Source: an uncultured Flavobacteriales bacterium
GTDB taxonomy: Bacteria > Bacteroidota > Bacteroidia > Flavobacteriales > Vicingaceae
Assembly: GCA_946886085.1 (NCBI GenBank)
Contig: CAMPHX010000013.1
Coordinates: forward strand, 1 to 11,987
Length of the DNA: 11,987 bases
Reading direction: 5' to 3'
The translations under genes and the position numbers were made by a program. The notes beneath the pieces are model-generated. The model had not been told where the DNA came from, searched no databases, and saw only the letters and a list, made by a program, of their open reading frames with translations. This document shows positions 1 through 7,954 of this stretch, in pieces (position 1 is the first letter of the stretch; the number at the start of each line of letters is the position of its first letter).

Positions 1-21
1 AATAGTTACAGCTGAAAGATT

Positions 22-56
22 TAACTAATAGGATAATTTTCAGTTAGTTATTTTTT
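22..56 (+). terminator. Possible weak terminator of an upstream gene outside the window
   Basis: TAACTAA (22-28) and TTAGTTA (44-50) are perfect inverted repeats around a 15-nt loop and are followed at once by six T residues (51-56). The stem holds only one G:C pair, so it would be unstable. An alternative hairpin pairs CTGAAA (12-17) with TTTCAG (38-43). The same stretch also contains TATTTTTTG (49-57), one base longer than a TAnnTTTG promoter element, so it could instead be the promoter for the peptidase gene that follows. Nothing else is recognisable in bases 1-103. Confidence 0.22.
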
Positions 57-103
57 GTAATTTTATAACACCTTAAACCAAAACAACAAAAAATTACTTC
101 TCA

Positions 104-3100
104 TTGAAAAACATCAGAAAAATAGTATTTCACCTTGTTTGTACAACTATTTTTTTAGTTAGTTTTTTCACACTTAAAGCTCAACCTTTTAATAACAGTT
201 GGATTAACTATAATCAACAATACTTTCAATTTAAAATTGCTGAAACAGGTATTTACAGAATTGATTCTACAACGCTTTTTAATGCAGGTATTCCTTTAAG
301 TGCTATCAATCCTCAAAATTTTCAACTTTTTGCTCGAGGGCAAGAAATCCCAATTTATGTTGAAGGAGAAAATGATAGTGTTTTCAATCAAAATGATTTT
401 ATAGAATTTTATGCCCAGCATAATGATGGTTGGTTTGATGAAGGACTTTATGGAAGTGCAAGTAATCATCCTAATCCTTATTATAGTTTAACAACAGATA
501 CCATTTCTTATTTTCTTACGTGGAATAATTCAACAGCCAATAATAGAATTATTGTAGAAACGGATACCAACTTTTCTGCATATGCGCCAATAGCTTATTT
601 TACCAAAGAGAATGTTGAGTTTTATACTGCTGGAAATGGAACTTCTAATCCCTATTATGATGGAGAAACGATAAACATTGGGGGAAGTGGTGTTTCTCTT
701 TTTGGCTATGCCTCCACAGAAGGGTGGTTCGATTTGCCTTATAATTTAGGAGGGTCTACTACTAAAAACATAAATTCTAAAGAAGTATATACTGCTGGAT
801 CAAATGCAAAATTGGAGGCTGTGGTATTGGGACAATCAGATTTTAGTGGAACATCATCAAATAATCAACATCTTAGAGTTGCTGTTGCTGGTCAGCAATA
901 CGATTCTATTTTTAAAGGGTATAAAAAAATTGATGTGTTGATGAGTTTAGCTCCCAATATGTTAGGAACAAATAATACTTCGGTTACTTTCTCGAGTATA
1001 AACAGTTTAGGAGCTTCTGTTGCCAGACAAGCAGTTTCGTATGTTAAATTACGTTATCCGCATTTGCCAACCATGGAAAATTCAACGGTTTTCGATAATT
1101 TTTTTATTGAAGACAATACCTTTCAATCTAAATCTTATTTACGATTTTCTGATTTTAATCCTTCTGGAGATGTGCTTTTTTATGATTTAACCAACGGGAA
1201 GAAAATAACCGTGGTGCAAGATTCAGGTTTTTTTAAATGTTTAGTTCCAAATGGAAATGGATATAAAGCTTGTTATCTAACATCAGATGGACAAGTAAAA
1301 AATGTTACAGCTCTTAGCCCGATTAATGGCACAGGTTTTTTTACAGATTACGCTGCTAATCCTATTGATACTGCTTTTTTAATTATTACCCACCAAAGTT
1401 TATTAAGTGGAGCAACAGATTATGCTAATTACAGACAAAATCCAGCATTTAATGTAAATCCACAAAATCCTGCAATTTTTACTGTGGGAGAAATTTACCA
1501 TCAGTTTGCTTATGGTATTGAAAAACATCCGTTAGCAATAAGAAGTTTTCTGGATTATTTATTAAATACATGGCCGACAAAACCTAACTATTTGTTTTTA
1601 TTAGGAAAATCTGTTAAGTCAAAAGAATGTAGAAAAAATACACAAAATTATCAGAATTGCTTAGTGCCTTCTTATGGAGAACCAGCTTCTGACAATATGA
1701 TAACAGCAGGCTTGGGTGCCAGTTTGTTTTCAACAGCCATTCCTACAGGAAGGTTGGCAGCAAGAAACGATATGGAAATTGCTTGGTATTTAAACAAGGT
1801 GCAACAACATGAAAATCCTGTATTGGGTAATAATGGCGAAACAGAATGGATGAAAAAAGTACTTCATTTTGCTGGTGGAGTAAATGCAAGTGAACAAAAT
1901 ACCTTTCAAACTTACTTAAACAGTTATAAAAATATTATTGAGGATACTTTGTTTGGTGGAGATGTAACCACATTTACCAAAACAACCACGGCTCCCATAC
2001 ACATTACGTTATCAGATTCTATAAAAAGTTTAATAGGCAATGGTGTTGCTATGATGACATTTTTGGGTCATGCCTCAGCAACAGGTGGTTTCGATCAAAA
2101 TATTGATGACCCACACCTTTGGCCTAATCAACAAGGAAGATATCCGTTGTTAACAGGATTGGCTTGTTATGCAGGAGATATTCATTTGCCCGGAGCAAAT
2201 AGTACTAGCGAAGAACATGTAATTATTGATAACAGTGGGGTAATTGGTTTTGTTTCTTCTGTAGATTTAGCTACTTCTTTTGCTTTAAACAAGTTCGCCA
2301 ATGAGTTTTATAAGAATATTGCCCACAAAAATTATGGAAAAAGTATAGCAGAGCATATTCAAAGTACAACAGTTTATACCACACAGTCAACAGGAGCAAG
2401 TATTAAAAATTTTGATAATGCAACAGCTCTTAATATTACTTATCACGGAGACCCGGCAGTAAAATTACATACTTTTGAAAAACCTGATTATATGATTAAT
2501 CAGGCGTCAGTTAGTTTTAATCCGAGTATTGTTACTTCTGCTTTAGATTCTTTTCAGGTAAATGTAATTGTAACCAATTTAGGAAAAGCTATCGACACCA
2601 CTATCATTTTAAGCATTACTAGAGATTATCCAAACGTCAACTTTTCTGATACTACGTATTTAAAATCTATTGCAGCTCCACATTATAAAGATACTTTTAC
2701 TTTTAAACTTCCTGTAGATGTTATCAGAGGAATGGGAATGAACAACTTCACCATTATGGTAGATGCCCCTCCAATTAATATTGACGAACTTGATGAAAAT
2801 AATAACGTTGTTACTAAACAATTAAATATTCGTTCGGATAATATTATTCCTGTTTATCCTTATCATTTTTCTATTGTTCCAAATCAGGGGATAACCCTTA
2901 AAGCATCAACAGCATTTCCATTTCAGGCTCCTGCAGATTATGTTTTTGAAGTAGATACAACAGATTACTTTAACAGTCCGATTAAGGAAAGAGTTACTTT
3001 ATTCAGTCAACCCGGAGGAGTTGTAACATGGACGCCCAACCTTTTGCAAAATATGCCTGATAGCATGGTTTATTTTTGGAGAGTAAGTAAAGATTCGTCT

Positions 3101-5203
3101 TCAACAGCTACTTATAGCTGGCAAATGCGTTCTTTTCAATACATTCAAAACAAAGAAGGTTGGCAACAAGAACATATCTTCCAATTTGAAAATAATCCAA
3201 TGCAATTGGTTGGGTATAGCCGACCAAATAGGTTATTCAGTTTTCAGAATAAAGTAAGTACGTTAAGAGCAGTTACAGATGGAGCGATAGGAAGTACAAC
3301 AGTAAATGGACCAACCAATTGGTCAGAAGGCTCAATTCCTTCTTATTTTATAGATCAACAAAGAATTGCAGGAAATGGTTGGGGAGCAAACAGTGCCATT
3401 CATGTTACTGTTTTAGATACCATTTCTTTTGATTATTGGAAACCGTTGGAAATGAATATGGGTCAGCTTAACATTCCCGGTTCAAATCCAAATCAGGCAC
3501 CATCTAAATTTTTTATATTCCAAAATGGAGATCCTGCTCAAATGAATGCGTTGGCAAATATGCTTACAGATAGTGTTCCTAATGGATATTATGTGTTAAT
3601 GTGGTCGTGGTACTGGAATTTCTTTTGGAGCTATGCACCACTTCCAACCAATGTAAATACTGCTTTGACTAACCTTGGAGCAACACAAATTCCAGCAGCT
3701 CAAGACAGTTTGCCTTTTGCTTTTTTTGTTAAAAAAGGTACTCCTACTTCTGTAGTCGAAAATGTTGGTTCAAGCATTACAGAAAAAGGTGTTCAAGTAA
3801 GTGCTACTATTACTGGTTCGGCAAATTTCGGTAATATATTTTCCCCGCCATTAGGGCCTGCGGTCAGCTGGGATTCTCTCTCCTGGCGGATGACTCCATT
3901 GGAAAATCCTTCAAAAGATAGTACAGTACTTAATGTTTTTGGGATAGATAATAATGGCAATGAAACCTTGTTGATAAGTAATTTACCAACAGATTCGGGG
4001 GATATTAGAATTACCAATCAAATAAATGCTAGTCAATATCCTTACTTAAAATTAAACGCTCATATAATGGATGATTCGTTGTTTACAGCACCGCAATTAC
4101 ATAGGTGGCAAGTAACGTATGAAGATATTCCTGAAGCGGCTCTTTCTCCAAACATTTATTTTACTTTTTATAATGATACTGTGTATGAAGGTGAAAAAAT
4201 AAGGCTTTCTATAGCTGTAAAAAATATTAGCCGACATAATATGGACAGTTTGTTAATTGCATTTAATGTATTGAATAAATTCAACCAAGTAATTCCTATA
4301 AATTATCCCAGACAAGCTCCATTATTGGCAGACAGTGTGATGATTGTGAATTTAGAATTTTCAACACAAGGAATGGCAGGAATAAATAGTTTGCTTATTG
4401 AGGTAAACCCGAATAATGACCAATTAGAAAAATATCATTTTAATAATTTGGCAGAAATTCCTTTTTATGTGCACGATGATAAAATTAATCCGTTGTTAGA
4501 TGTTACTTTTGATGGAACACATATTTTAGATGGAGATATTGTTTCGCCAAAACCTGAAATTGTAATTGAGTTGAAAGATGAAAACTTGTTTTTAGCCTTA
4601 AACGACACTGCCGATTTTGCTGTGTGGATTACTTCGCCTGATGGAGTTGAAAAACGAATTTACTTTAACAGCAACGGACAAGAGTCAATGCAATTTATTC
4701 CTGCTTCTTTGCCAAAAAATAGTGCTAAAATTATTTACCCTGCTTATTTTGATAAAGATGGACAGTATAAACTAAGAGTTCAAGCCAATGATGTGTCTAA
4801 AAATGAATCGGGAAGTAATGATTATTTGATTGGTTTTGAGGTAATTCATAAATCAACCATTACCAATATTGTTAATTACCCGAATCCGTTTACTACATCA
4901 ACACGTTTTGTATTCACATTAACAGGAAGCCAAGTACCGGACATTTTTAAAATTCAAATTATTACCATTACCGGAAAAGTAGTGAGAGAAATACATAAAG
5001 AAGAATTGGGTAACATTAAAATAGGTAGAAACATTTCAGATTTTGCTTGGGATGGTACCGACCAATATGGCGATAGGCTTGCCAATGGACTTTATCTTTA
5101 TAGGGTGATTACCAAAATTAACAATAGCGATATTGAACACCGAGAAACAAGTGCCGACAACTACTTTAAAAAAGGATATGGTAAAATGTATTTGTTTAGG
5201 TAA
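104..5203 (+). CDS. porU2: C25-family (gingipain-like) cysteine peptidase, PorU2-like T9SS-associated protein
   Basis: A 1699-residue exported protein. Residues 1-27 form a signal peptide (KNIRK, a hydrophobic stretch, then LKAQ), with cleavage probably at A26/Q27. An N-terminal beta domain spans about 28-410 and the C25 peptidase domain about 420-785. The catalytic pair is H656 (FLGHAS) and C688 (LACYAG), 32 residues apart as in gingipains, and the domain closes with GDP at 782-784. Next come a CARDB-like Ig domain (about 800-907), an FN3/Ig-like segment, an ILEI-like module (about 1095-1222), a WxSLxW beta domain (about 1245-1345), a second CARDB-like domain (from about 1350), and a FlgD/T9SS-type C-terminal domain from N1591-YPNPF with WDGTDQYG at 1649-1656. 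PorU, the T9SS sortase, belongs to this family but is usually near 1100-1300 residues; the length and architecture fit the paralogue annotated PorU2, whose role is not settled. The start is TTG: the frame is open upstream to a TAA at 74-76 with no ATG or GTG, and the signal peptide begins at this TTG. Family certain, PorU2 assignment likely, outer-membrane or surface location inferred. Confidence 0.85.
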   Translation: MKNIRKIVFHLVCTTIFLVSFFTLKAQPFNNSWINYNQQYFQFKIAETGIYRIDSTTLFNAGIPLSAINPQNFQLFARGQEIPIYVEGENDSVFNQNDFIEFYAQHNDGWFDEGLYGSASNHPNPYYSLTTDTISYFLTWNNSTANNRIIVETDTNFSAYAPIAYFTKENVEFYTAGNGTSNPYYDGETINIGGSGVSLFGYASTEGWFDLPYNLGGSTTKNINSKEVYTAGSNAKLEAVVLGQSDFSGTSSNNQHLRVAVAGQQYDSIFKGYKKIDVLMSLAPNMLGTNNTSVTFSSINSLGASVARQAVSYVKLRYPHLPTMENSTVFDNFFIEDNTFQSKSYLRFSDFNPSGDVLFYDLTNGKKITVVQDSGFFKCLVPNGNGYKACYLTSDGQVKNVTALSPINGTGFFTDYAANPIDTAFLIITHQSLLSGATDYANYRQNPAFNVNPQNPAIFTVGEIYHQFAYGIEKHPLAIRSFLDYLLNTWPTKPNYLFLLGKSVKSKECRKNTQNYQNCLVPSYGEPASDNMITAGLGASLFSTAIPTGRLAARNDMEIAWYLNKVQQHENPVLGNNGETEWMKKVLHFAGGVNASEQNTFQTYLNSYKNIIEDTLFGGDVTTFTKTTTAPIHITLSDSIKSLIGNGVAMMTFLGHASATGGFDQNIDDPHLWPNQQGRYPLLTGLACYAGDIHLPGANSTSEEHVIIDNSGVIGFVSSVDLATSFALNKFANEFYKNIAHKNYGKSIAEHIQSTTVYTTQSTGASIKNFDNATALNITYHGDPAVKLHTFEKPDYMINQASVSFNPSIVTSALDSFQVNVIVTNLGKAIDTTIILSITRDYPNVNFSDTTYLKSIAAPHYKDTFTFKLPVDVIRGMGMNNFTIMVDAPPINIDELDENNNVVTKQLNIRSDNIIPVYPYHFSIVPNQGITLKASTAFPFQAPADYVFEVDTTDYFNSPIKERVTLFSQPGGVVTWTPNLLQNMPDSMVYFWRVSKDSSSTATYSWQMRSFQYIQNKEGWQQEHIFQFENNPMQLVGYSRPNRLFSFQNKVSTLRAVTDGAIGSTTVNGPTNWSEGSIPSYFIDQQRIAGNGWGANSAIHVTVLDTISFDYWKPLEMNMGQLNIPGSNPNQAPSKFFIFQNGDPAQMNALANMLTDSVPNGYYVLMWSWYWNFFWSYAPLPTNVNTALTNLGATQIPAAQDSLPFAFFVKKGTPTSVVENVGSSITEKGVQVSATITGSANFGNIFSPPLGPAVSWDSLSWRMTPLENPSKDSTVLNVFGIDNNGNETLLISNLPTDSGDIRITNQINASQYPYLKLNAHIMDDSLFTAPQLHRWQVTYEDIPEAALSPNIYFTFYNDTVYEGEKIRLSIAVKNISRHNMDSLLIAFNVLNKFNQVIPINYPRQAPLLADSVMIVNLEFSTQGMAGINSLLIEVNPNNDQLEKYHFNNLAEIPFYVHDDKINPLLDVTFDGTHILDGDIVSPKPEIVIELKDENLFLALNDTADFAVWITSPDGVEKRIYFNSNGQESMQFIPASLPKNSAKIIYPAYFDKDGQYKLRVQANDVSKNESGSNDYLIGFEVIHKSTITNIVNYPNPFTTSTRFVFTLTGSQVPDIFKIQIITITGKVVREIHKEELGNIKIGRNISDFAWDGTDQYGDRLANGLYLYRVITKINNSDIEHRETSADNYFKKGYGKMYLFR

Positions 5204-5211
5204 TCTAGTAA

Positions 5212-6306
5212 TTAATTATTATCAATAAAACCACCGCCAATAAGGTCGTTGCCATCATAAAAAACAGCCGATTGCCCTGGAGCTACACCTTGCACATCTT
5301 CAAAAAATTCAATTTTTATTCTACCATCTTCTAGCGGAACTAAATTGCTCAATTTTCCTTTATCTTTATAGCGAATTTTGCTAAGAGCTTCCATTTCATT
5401 GGTAATTTGCTCGTATTTTATAATGTTTGGATTACGTACAAAAACTTCTTTTTTCTTTAAATCTTCTTTTGTTCCCAATACTACTTGGTTGTTTGCAGCA
5501 TCAATTTTTACCACATAACGTGGGTCACCAAAAGCAAGCTCTAAGCCTTTTCGCTGACCAATAGTATAAAACGGATAACCCTTGTGTTTGCCAAGTATAT
5601 TGCCTTCGGTATCTAAAAAATCTCCACCATCTACTTTTGCTTCTAATCCATCTACTCTTCTTTTTAAGAAACCTCTGTAATCATTATCGGGAACAAAACA
5701 AATTTCAAAACTTTCGTTTTTCTTTGCTAACTCTTTATACCCTCTATCAAATGCCATTTGGCGAATAGTTGGTTTGTCCATTCCACCAAGAGGGAAAATA
5801 GTTCTGGCAAGGCTTTCTTGAGAAAGTCCCCACAGTACATAAGATTGGTCTTTGTTTTCATCCAACCCTTTAGAAATAACATATCTGCCATTTTCCTTAC
5901 GGATTTGAGCGTAATGTCCTGTAGCAATAAATTCACAATCTAATTGGTCAGCTCTTTTTAAAAGTGCATCCCATTTAATGTGTGTGTTGCATAAAACACA
6001 AGGGTTTGGTGTTCTTCCAGCAAGGTATTCATCAACAAAATTATCTATAATAAAATCGCCAAATTCCTTACGAATATCTAAAATGATGTGGTGAAAGCCG
6101 TTTTCTACAGCCAACATTCTCGCATCATTAATATCATCTAAACTGCAACATCCGGTAGTTTTTCTTGCACCTCCTGATGTAGAATAATCCCATGTTTTCA
6201 TGGTTATTCCAATCACTTCGTACCCTTGTTCGTGTAATAATAGAGCAGCTACAGAACTGTCAATTCCGCCACTCATTGCCACCAGCACTTTTCCTTTTTT
6301 ACTCAT
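5212..6306 (-). CDS. mnmA: tRNA-specific 2-thiouridylase MnmA
   Basis: Cytoplasmic enzyme that adenylates and then thiolates C2 of wobble uridine U34 in Lys, Glu and Gln tRNAs, taking sulfur from a persulfide relay. The protein has 364 residues, the normal family length. The PP-loop SGGIDS is at 12-17. The catalytic Cys C103 lies in NPCVLC (C106 also present), and the second catalytic Cys C203 lies in EICFVPD. The motif GQRKGL at 250-255 is in the central domain, followed by the C-terminal beta barrel. A GCCSLDDINDAR segment (52-63) follows the PP-loop region, which I recall as common in Bacteroidota MnmA. The start is ATG at 6306. It is the last gene of the minus-strand operon, 23 bp after the MORN-repeat gene, and no promoter element is visible in that gap. 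Its stop lies 8 bp from the stop of the convergent C25 peptidase gene, with no hairpin terminator between them. Confidence 0.97.
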   Translation of the reverse strand: MSKKGKVLVAMSGGIDSSVAALLLHEQGYEVIGITMKTWDYSTSGGARKTTGCCSLDDINDARMLAVENGFHHIILDIRKEFGDFIIDNFVDEYLAGRTPNPCVLCNTHIKWDALLKRADQLDCEFIATGHYAQIRKENGRYVISKGLDENKDQSYVLWGLSQESLARTIFPLGGMDKPTIRQMAFDRGYKELAKKNESFEICFVPDNDYRGFLKRRVDGLEAKVDGGDFLDTEGNILGKHKGYPFYTIGQRKGLELAFGDPRYVVKIDAANNQVVLGTKEDLKKKEVFVRNPNIIKYEQITNEMEALSKIRYKDKGKLSNLVPLEDGRIKIEFFEDVQGVAPGQSAVFYDGNDLIGGGFIDNN

Positions 6307-6329
6307 TTGTTTTTTGTTTATTGGTAGGT

Positions 6330-7088
6330 TTAGTCTTGTCTGAATAAATCTTCAAACTCTAAATAGTCTTTTTTCTCTTTTTTAATGGTATCGGTATTGA
6401 TAATCATATCATCTTTATTGGCATCAATACGTCTTCCATAGTTGTATTCTTCTTTCTTTTTGGTTGTTCCATCTTCGTTGTAATATAGCCAAATTCCATG
6501 TTTCACATCTTTAGCATATTTACCTGCCAATTGCATTAATCCATTTTGATAATAGTAAATTCCTTTGCCTTCTAATCTGCCTTTTACATAAGTATGGTGC
6601 GACTTTATCTTGCCATTTTCATAATAGGTTTTCCAGTCGCCTTCTTCAATATTGTTGGTATAGTTTTTTTCTTCTGCAACATTGCCGTTAGGGTAATAAA
6701 CTTTCCAATTCCCATCTCTTATCCCACTTACATAAAATTCTTCGGATAAAACATGTCCAGTAATGCTGTAATATGTCCACAAACTGTCTTTTTCCTGATT
6801 TTCATATTTTCCAGTAGATTTTAATTCTCCCGTTTTGTAATAAAAGTTGGCATAAGAACCATTTTTTAAATGATGCACTTTCATGCTTAGTTTGCCTTCA
6901 TCATTATAATGCAAAAACATTCCAGTTGGTTTATCATTTTTAAACTGACCTTTGTATCTAAGGTATCCTGTTGGATGATATTTTTCCCAATAACCTTGTT
7001 TTTTGCCGTTGGCATCCACTTTATTAGTGTCTTGAGCAACAGCTAACGTGGTTAAGATAGTTAATATAATTGTAATTAGTAATTTCAT
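6330..7088 (-). CDS. Exported MORN-repeat (YwqK-like) protein with eight repeats
   Basis: A 252-residue protein with an N-terminal signal peptide (MKLLITIILTILTTLAVAQ, cleavage near residue 18/19), so it is probably periplasmic or envelope-exposed. Residues 31-220 are almost entirely eight tandem MORN_2-type units of about 24 residues starting near 31, 55, 77, 101, 125, 149, 173 and 197. Typical units carry G-x-W-x-x-Y-Y-x-x-G, for example GNWKVYYPNG and GDWKTYYENG. The tail from 221 is charged and contains EFEDLFRQD. Databases often name this family 'YwqK family antitoxin', but no toxin gene lies nearby and a signal peptide argues against a cytoplasmic antitoxin. MORN repeats are generally protein or membrane interaction scaffolds; the specific job is unknown. 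The ATG overlaps the TGA of the upstream universal stress gene (ATGA), implying translational coupling. mnmA follows 23 bp downstream. Confidence 0.9.
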   Translation of the reverse strand: MKLLITIILTILTTLAVAQDTNKVDANGKKQGYWEKYHPTGYLRYKGQFKNDKPTGMFLHYNDEGKLSMKVHHLKNGSYANFYYKTGELKSTGKYENQEKDSLWTYYSITGHVLSEEFYVSGIRDGNWKVYYPNGNVAEEKNYTNNIEEGDWKTYYENGKIKSHHTYVKGRLEGKGIYYYQNGLMQLAGKYAKDVKHGIWLYYNEDGTTKKKEEYNYGRRIDANKDDMIINTDTIKKEKKDYLEFEDLFRQD

Positions 7089-7948
7089 TTGTTTTTTTGT
7101 TCAAATTTCTTTTGAGGTAACACACTCATAACGGGGATTTCAGATTTATTAATGATGGCTTGAGCTTTTGAGCCTATAAATAATTCTTTAAAATCGTTTT
7201 CTTGTTGAGTCATTATTAAAATTAAATCAGCAGCAATGTCTTCAGCATAATCGAGCAAAGCACTAACTAATTTTTTCTTACCTTTTTCTATAGGGATTAA
7301 CGTTGTTTCACATTTAATATTTTCTTTTTCTATTACTTCTTTCACTTCATTAATCTGCCCTTCAAGTTTTGATAAAGCTTCATTTTTGTCAGATAGAATA
7401 ATAGAAGCCACATTAATCTGTGCGTTGAACAACTTGGCTAATTTAATGCCAATGTTCACTTTGTCAGTTGTTGCTTTAGTTAAATCTAAAGGGAGTAATA
7501 TTTTTTTACATCCTTTCTGGTGCTTCTTTCCTTTAATGGTAATTACCGGACAAGGAGAAGTTTTTACCACTCGTAAAGAGTTAGAGCCAATAAATTTGCC
7601 TCTTGCAGCTCCTTGAGTTCCCATAACTATCATTTTTGCTTTGATAGCTTTAGCGGTTTTTACAATTTTATTATAAACTGAACCTTTGGTAAGCAAATAA
7701 GAAATAGGCACGCCACTTTCTTTAGAGGAATCTTCAGCCAAGGTTTTTAGGTTTTTTTCTACTGCTTCTTTTAATCCACTTACTTCCGAAAAAAATACTT
7801 TTATTACCGGATTAAGTTCTTCTAATACATAAAGCAAAACAATTTCAGCATCCTGAATTTTAGCAAGATTGTAAGATTGTTTCAATGCAATTAACGATTG
7901 TTCTGAAAAATCTATTGGAACTAATATTTTGTTTTGTTTGGTTTTCAT
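7085..7948 (-). CDS. Universal stress protein, tandem two-domain UspA family
   Basis: A 287-residue cytoplasmic protein made of two Usp folds in tandem. Domain 1 (about 6-140) begins KILVPIDFSEQS with the nucleotide-contacting D13 and ends with G110-TQ-G113 followed by GS at 121-122 and CPVITI. Domain 2 (about 148-277) begins KKILLPLDL with D155 and ends with GS at 259-260 and IPVMSV. The classical ATP-binding signature is G-2X-G-9X-G(S/T). Domain 1 has only seven residues in the long spacer, and domain 2 has lost the GxxG pair (MTQQENDF), so ATP binding is doubtful at least in domain 2. Usp proteins help cells survive starvation and other stresses; the ligand and partners here are unknown. 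It starts 6 bp after the prfC stop and its TGA overlaps the next ATG, so it is an internal operon gene. Confidence 0.93.
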   Translation of the reverse strand: MKTKQNKILVPIDFSEQSLIALKQSYNLAKIQDAEIVLLYVLEELNPVIKVFFSEVSGLKEAVEKNLKTLAEDSSKESGVPISYLLTKGSVYNKIVKTAKAIKAKMIVMGTQGAARGKFIGSNSLRVVKTSPCPVITIKGKKHQKGCKKILLPLDLTKATTDKVNIGIKLAKLFNAQINVASIILSDKNEALSKLEGQINEVKEVIEKENIKCETTLIPIEKGKKKLVSALLDYAEDIAADLILIMTQQENDFKELFIGSKAQAIINKSEIPVMSVLPQKKFEQKNK

Positions 7949-7954
7949 AGGAGT

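Noticed and set aside
3793..4017. Minus-strand open frame of 74 codons inside the C25 peptidase gene
   Set aside because: It is antisense to a strongly supported coding region, and its protein shows no recognisable motif. It is a shadow frame.
5204..5211. Bidirectional terminator between the convergent C25 peptidase gene and mnmA
   Set aside because: The gap is only 8 bp, and I found no GC-containing hairpin with a T-run in or around it.
5727..5943. Open frames on both strands inside mnmA
   Set aside because: They lie in alternative frames of a well-conserved gene whose motifs run through this region.
7386..7616. Plus-strand open frame inside the universal stress gene
   Set aside because: Antisense shadow with no start context or domain support.
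6330..7948. Toxin-antitoxin pair formed by the MORN protein and the universal stress protein
   Set aside because: The ATGA overlap resembles TA operons, but the Usp is a 287-residue two-domain stress protein and the MORN protein is exported. Neither resembles a known toxin.
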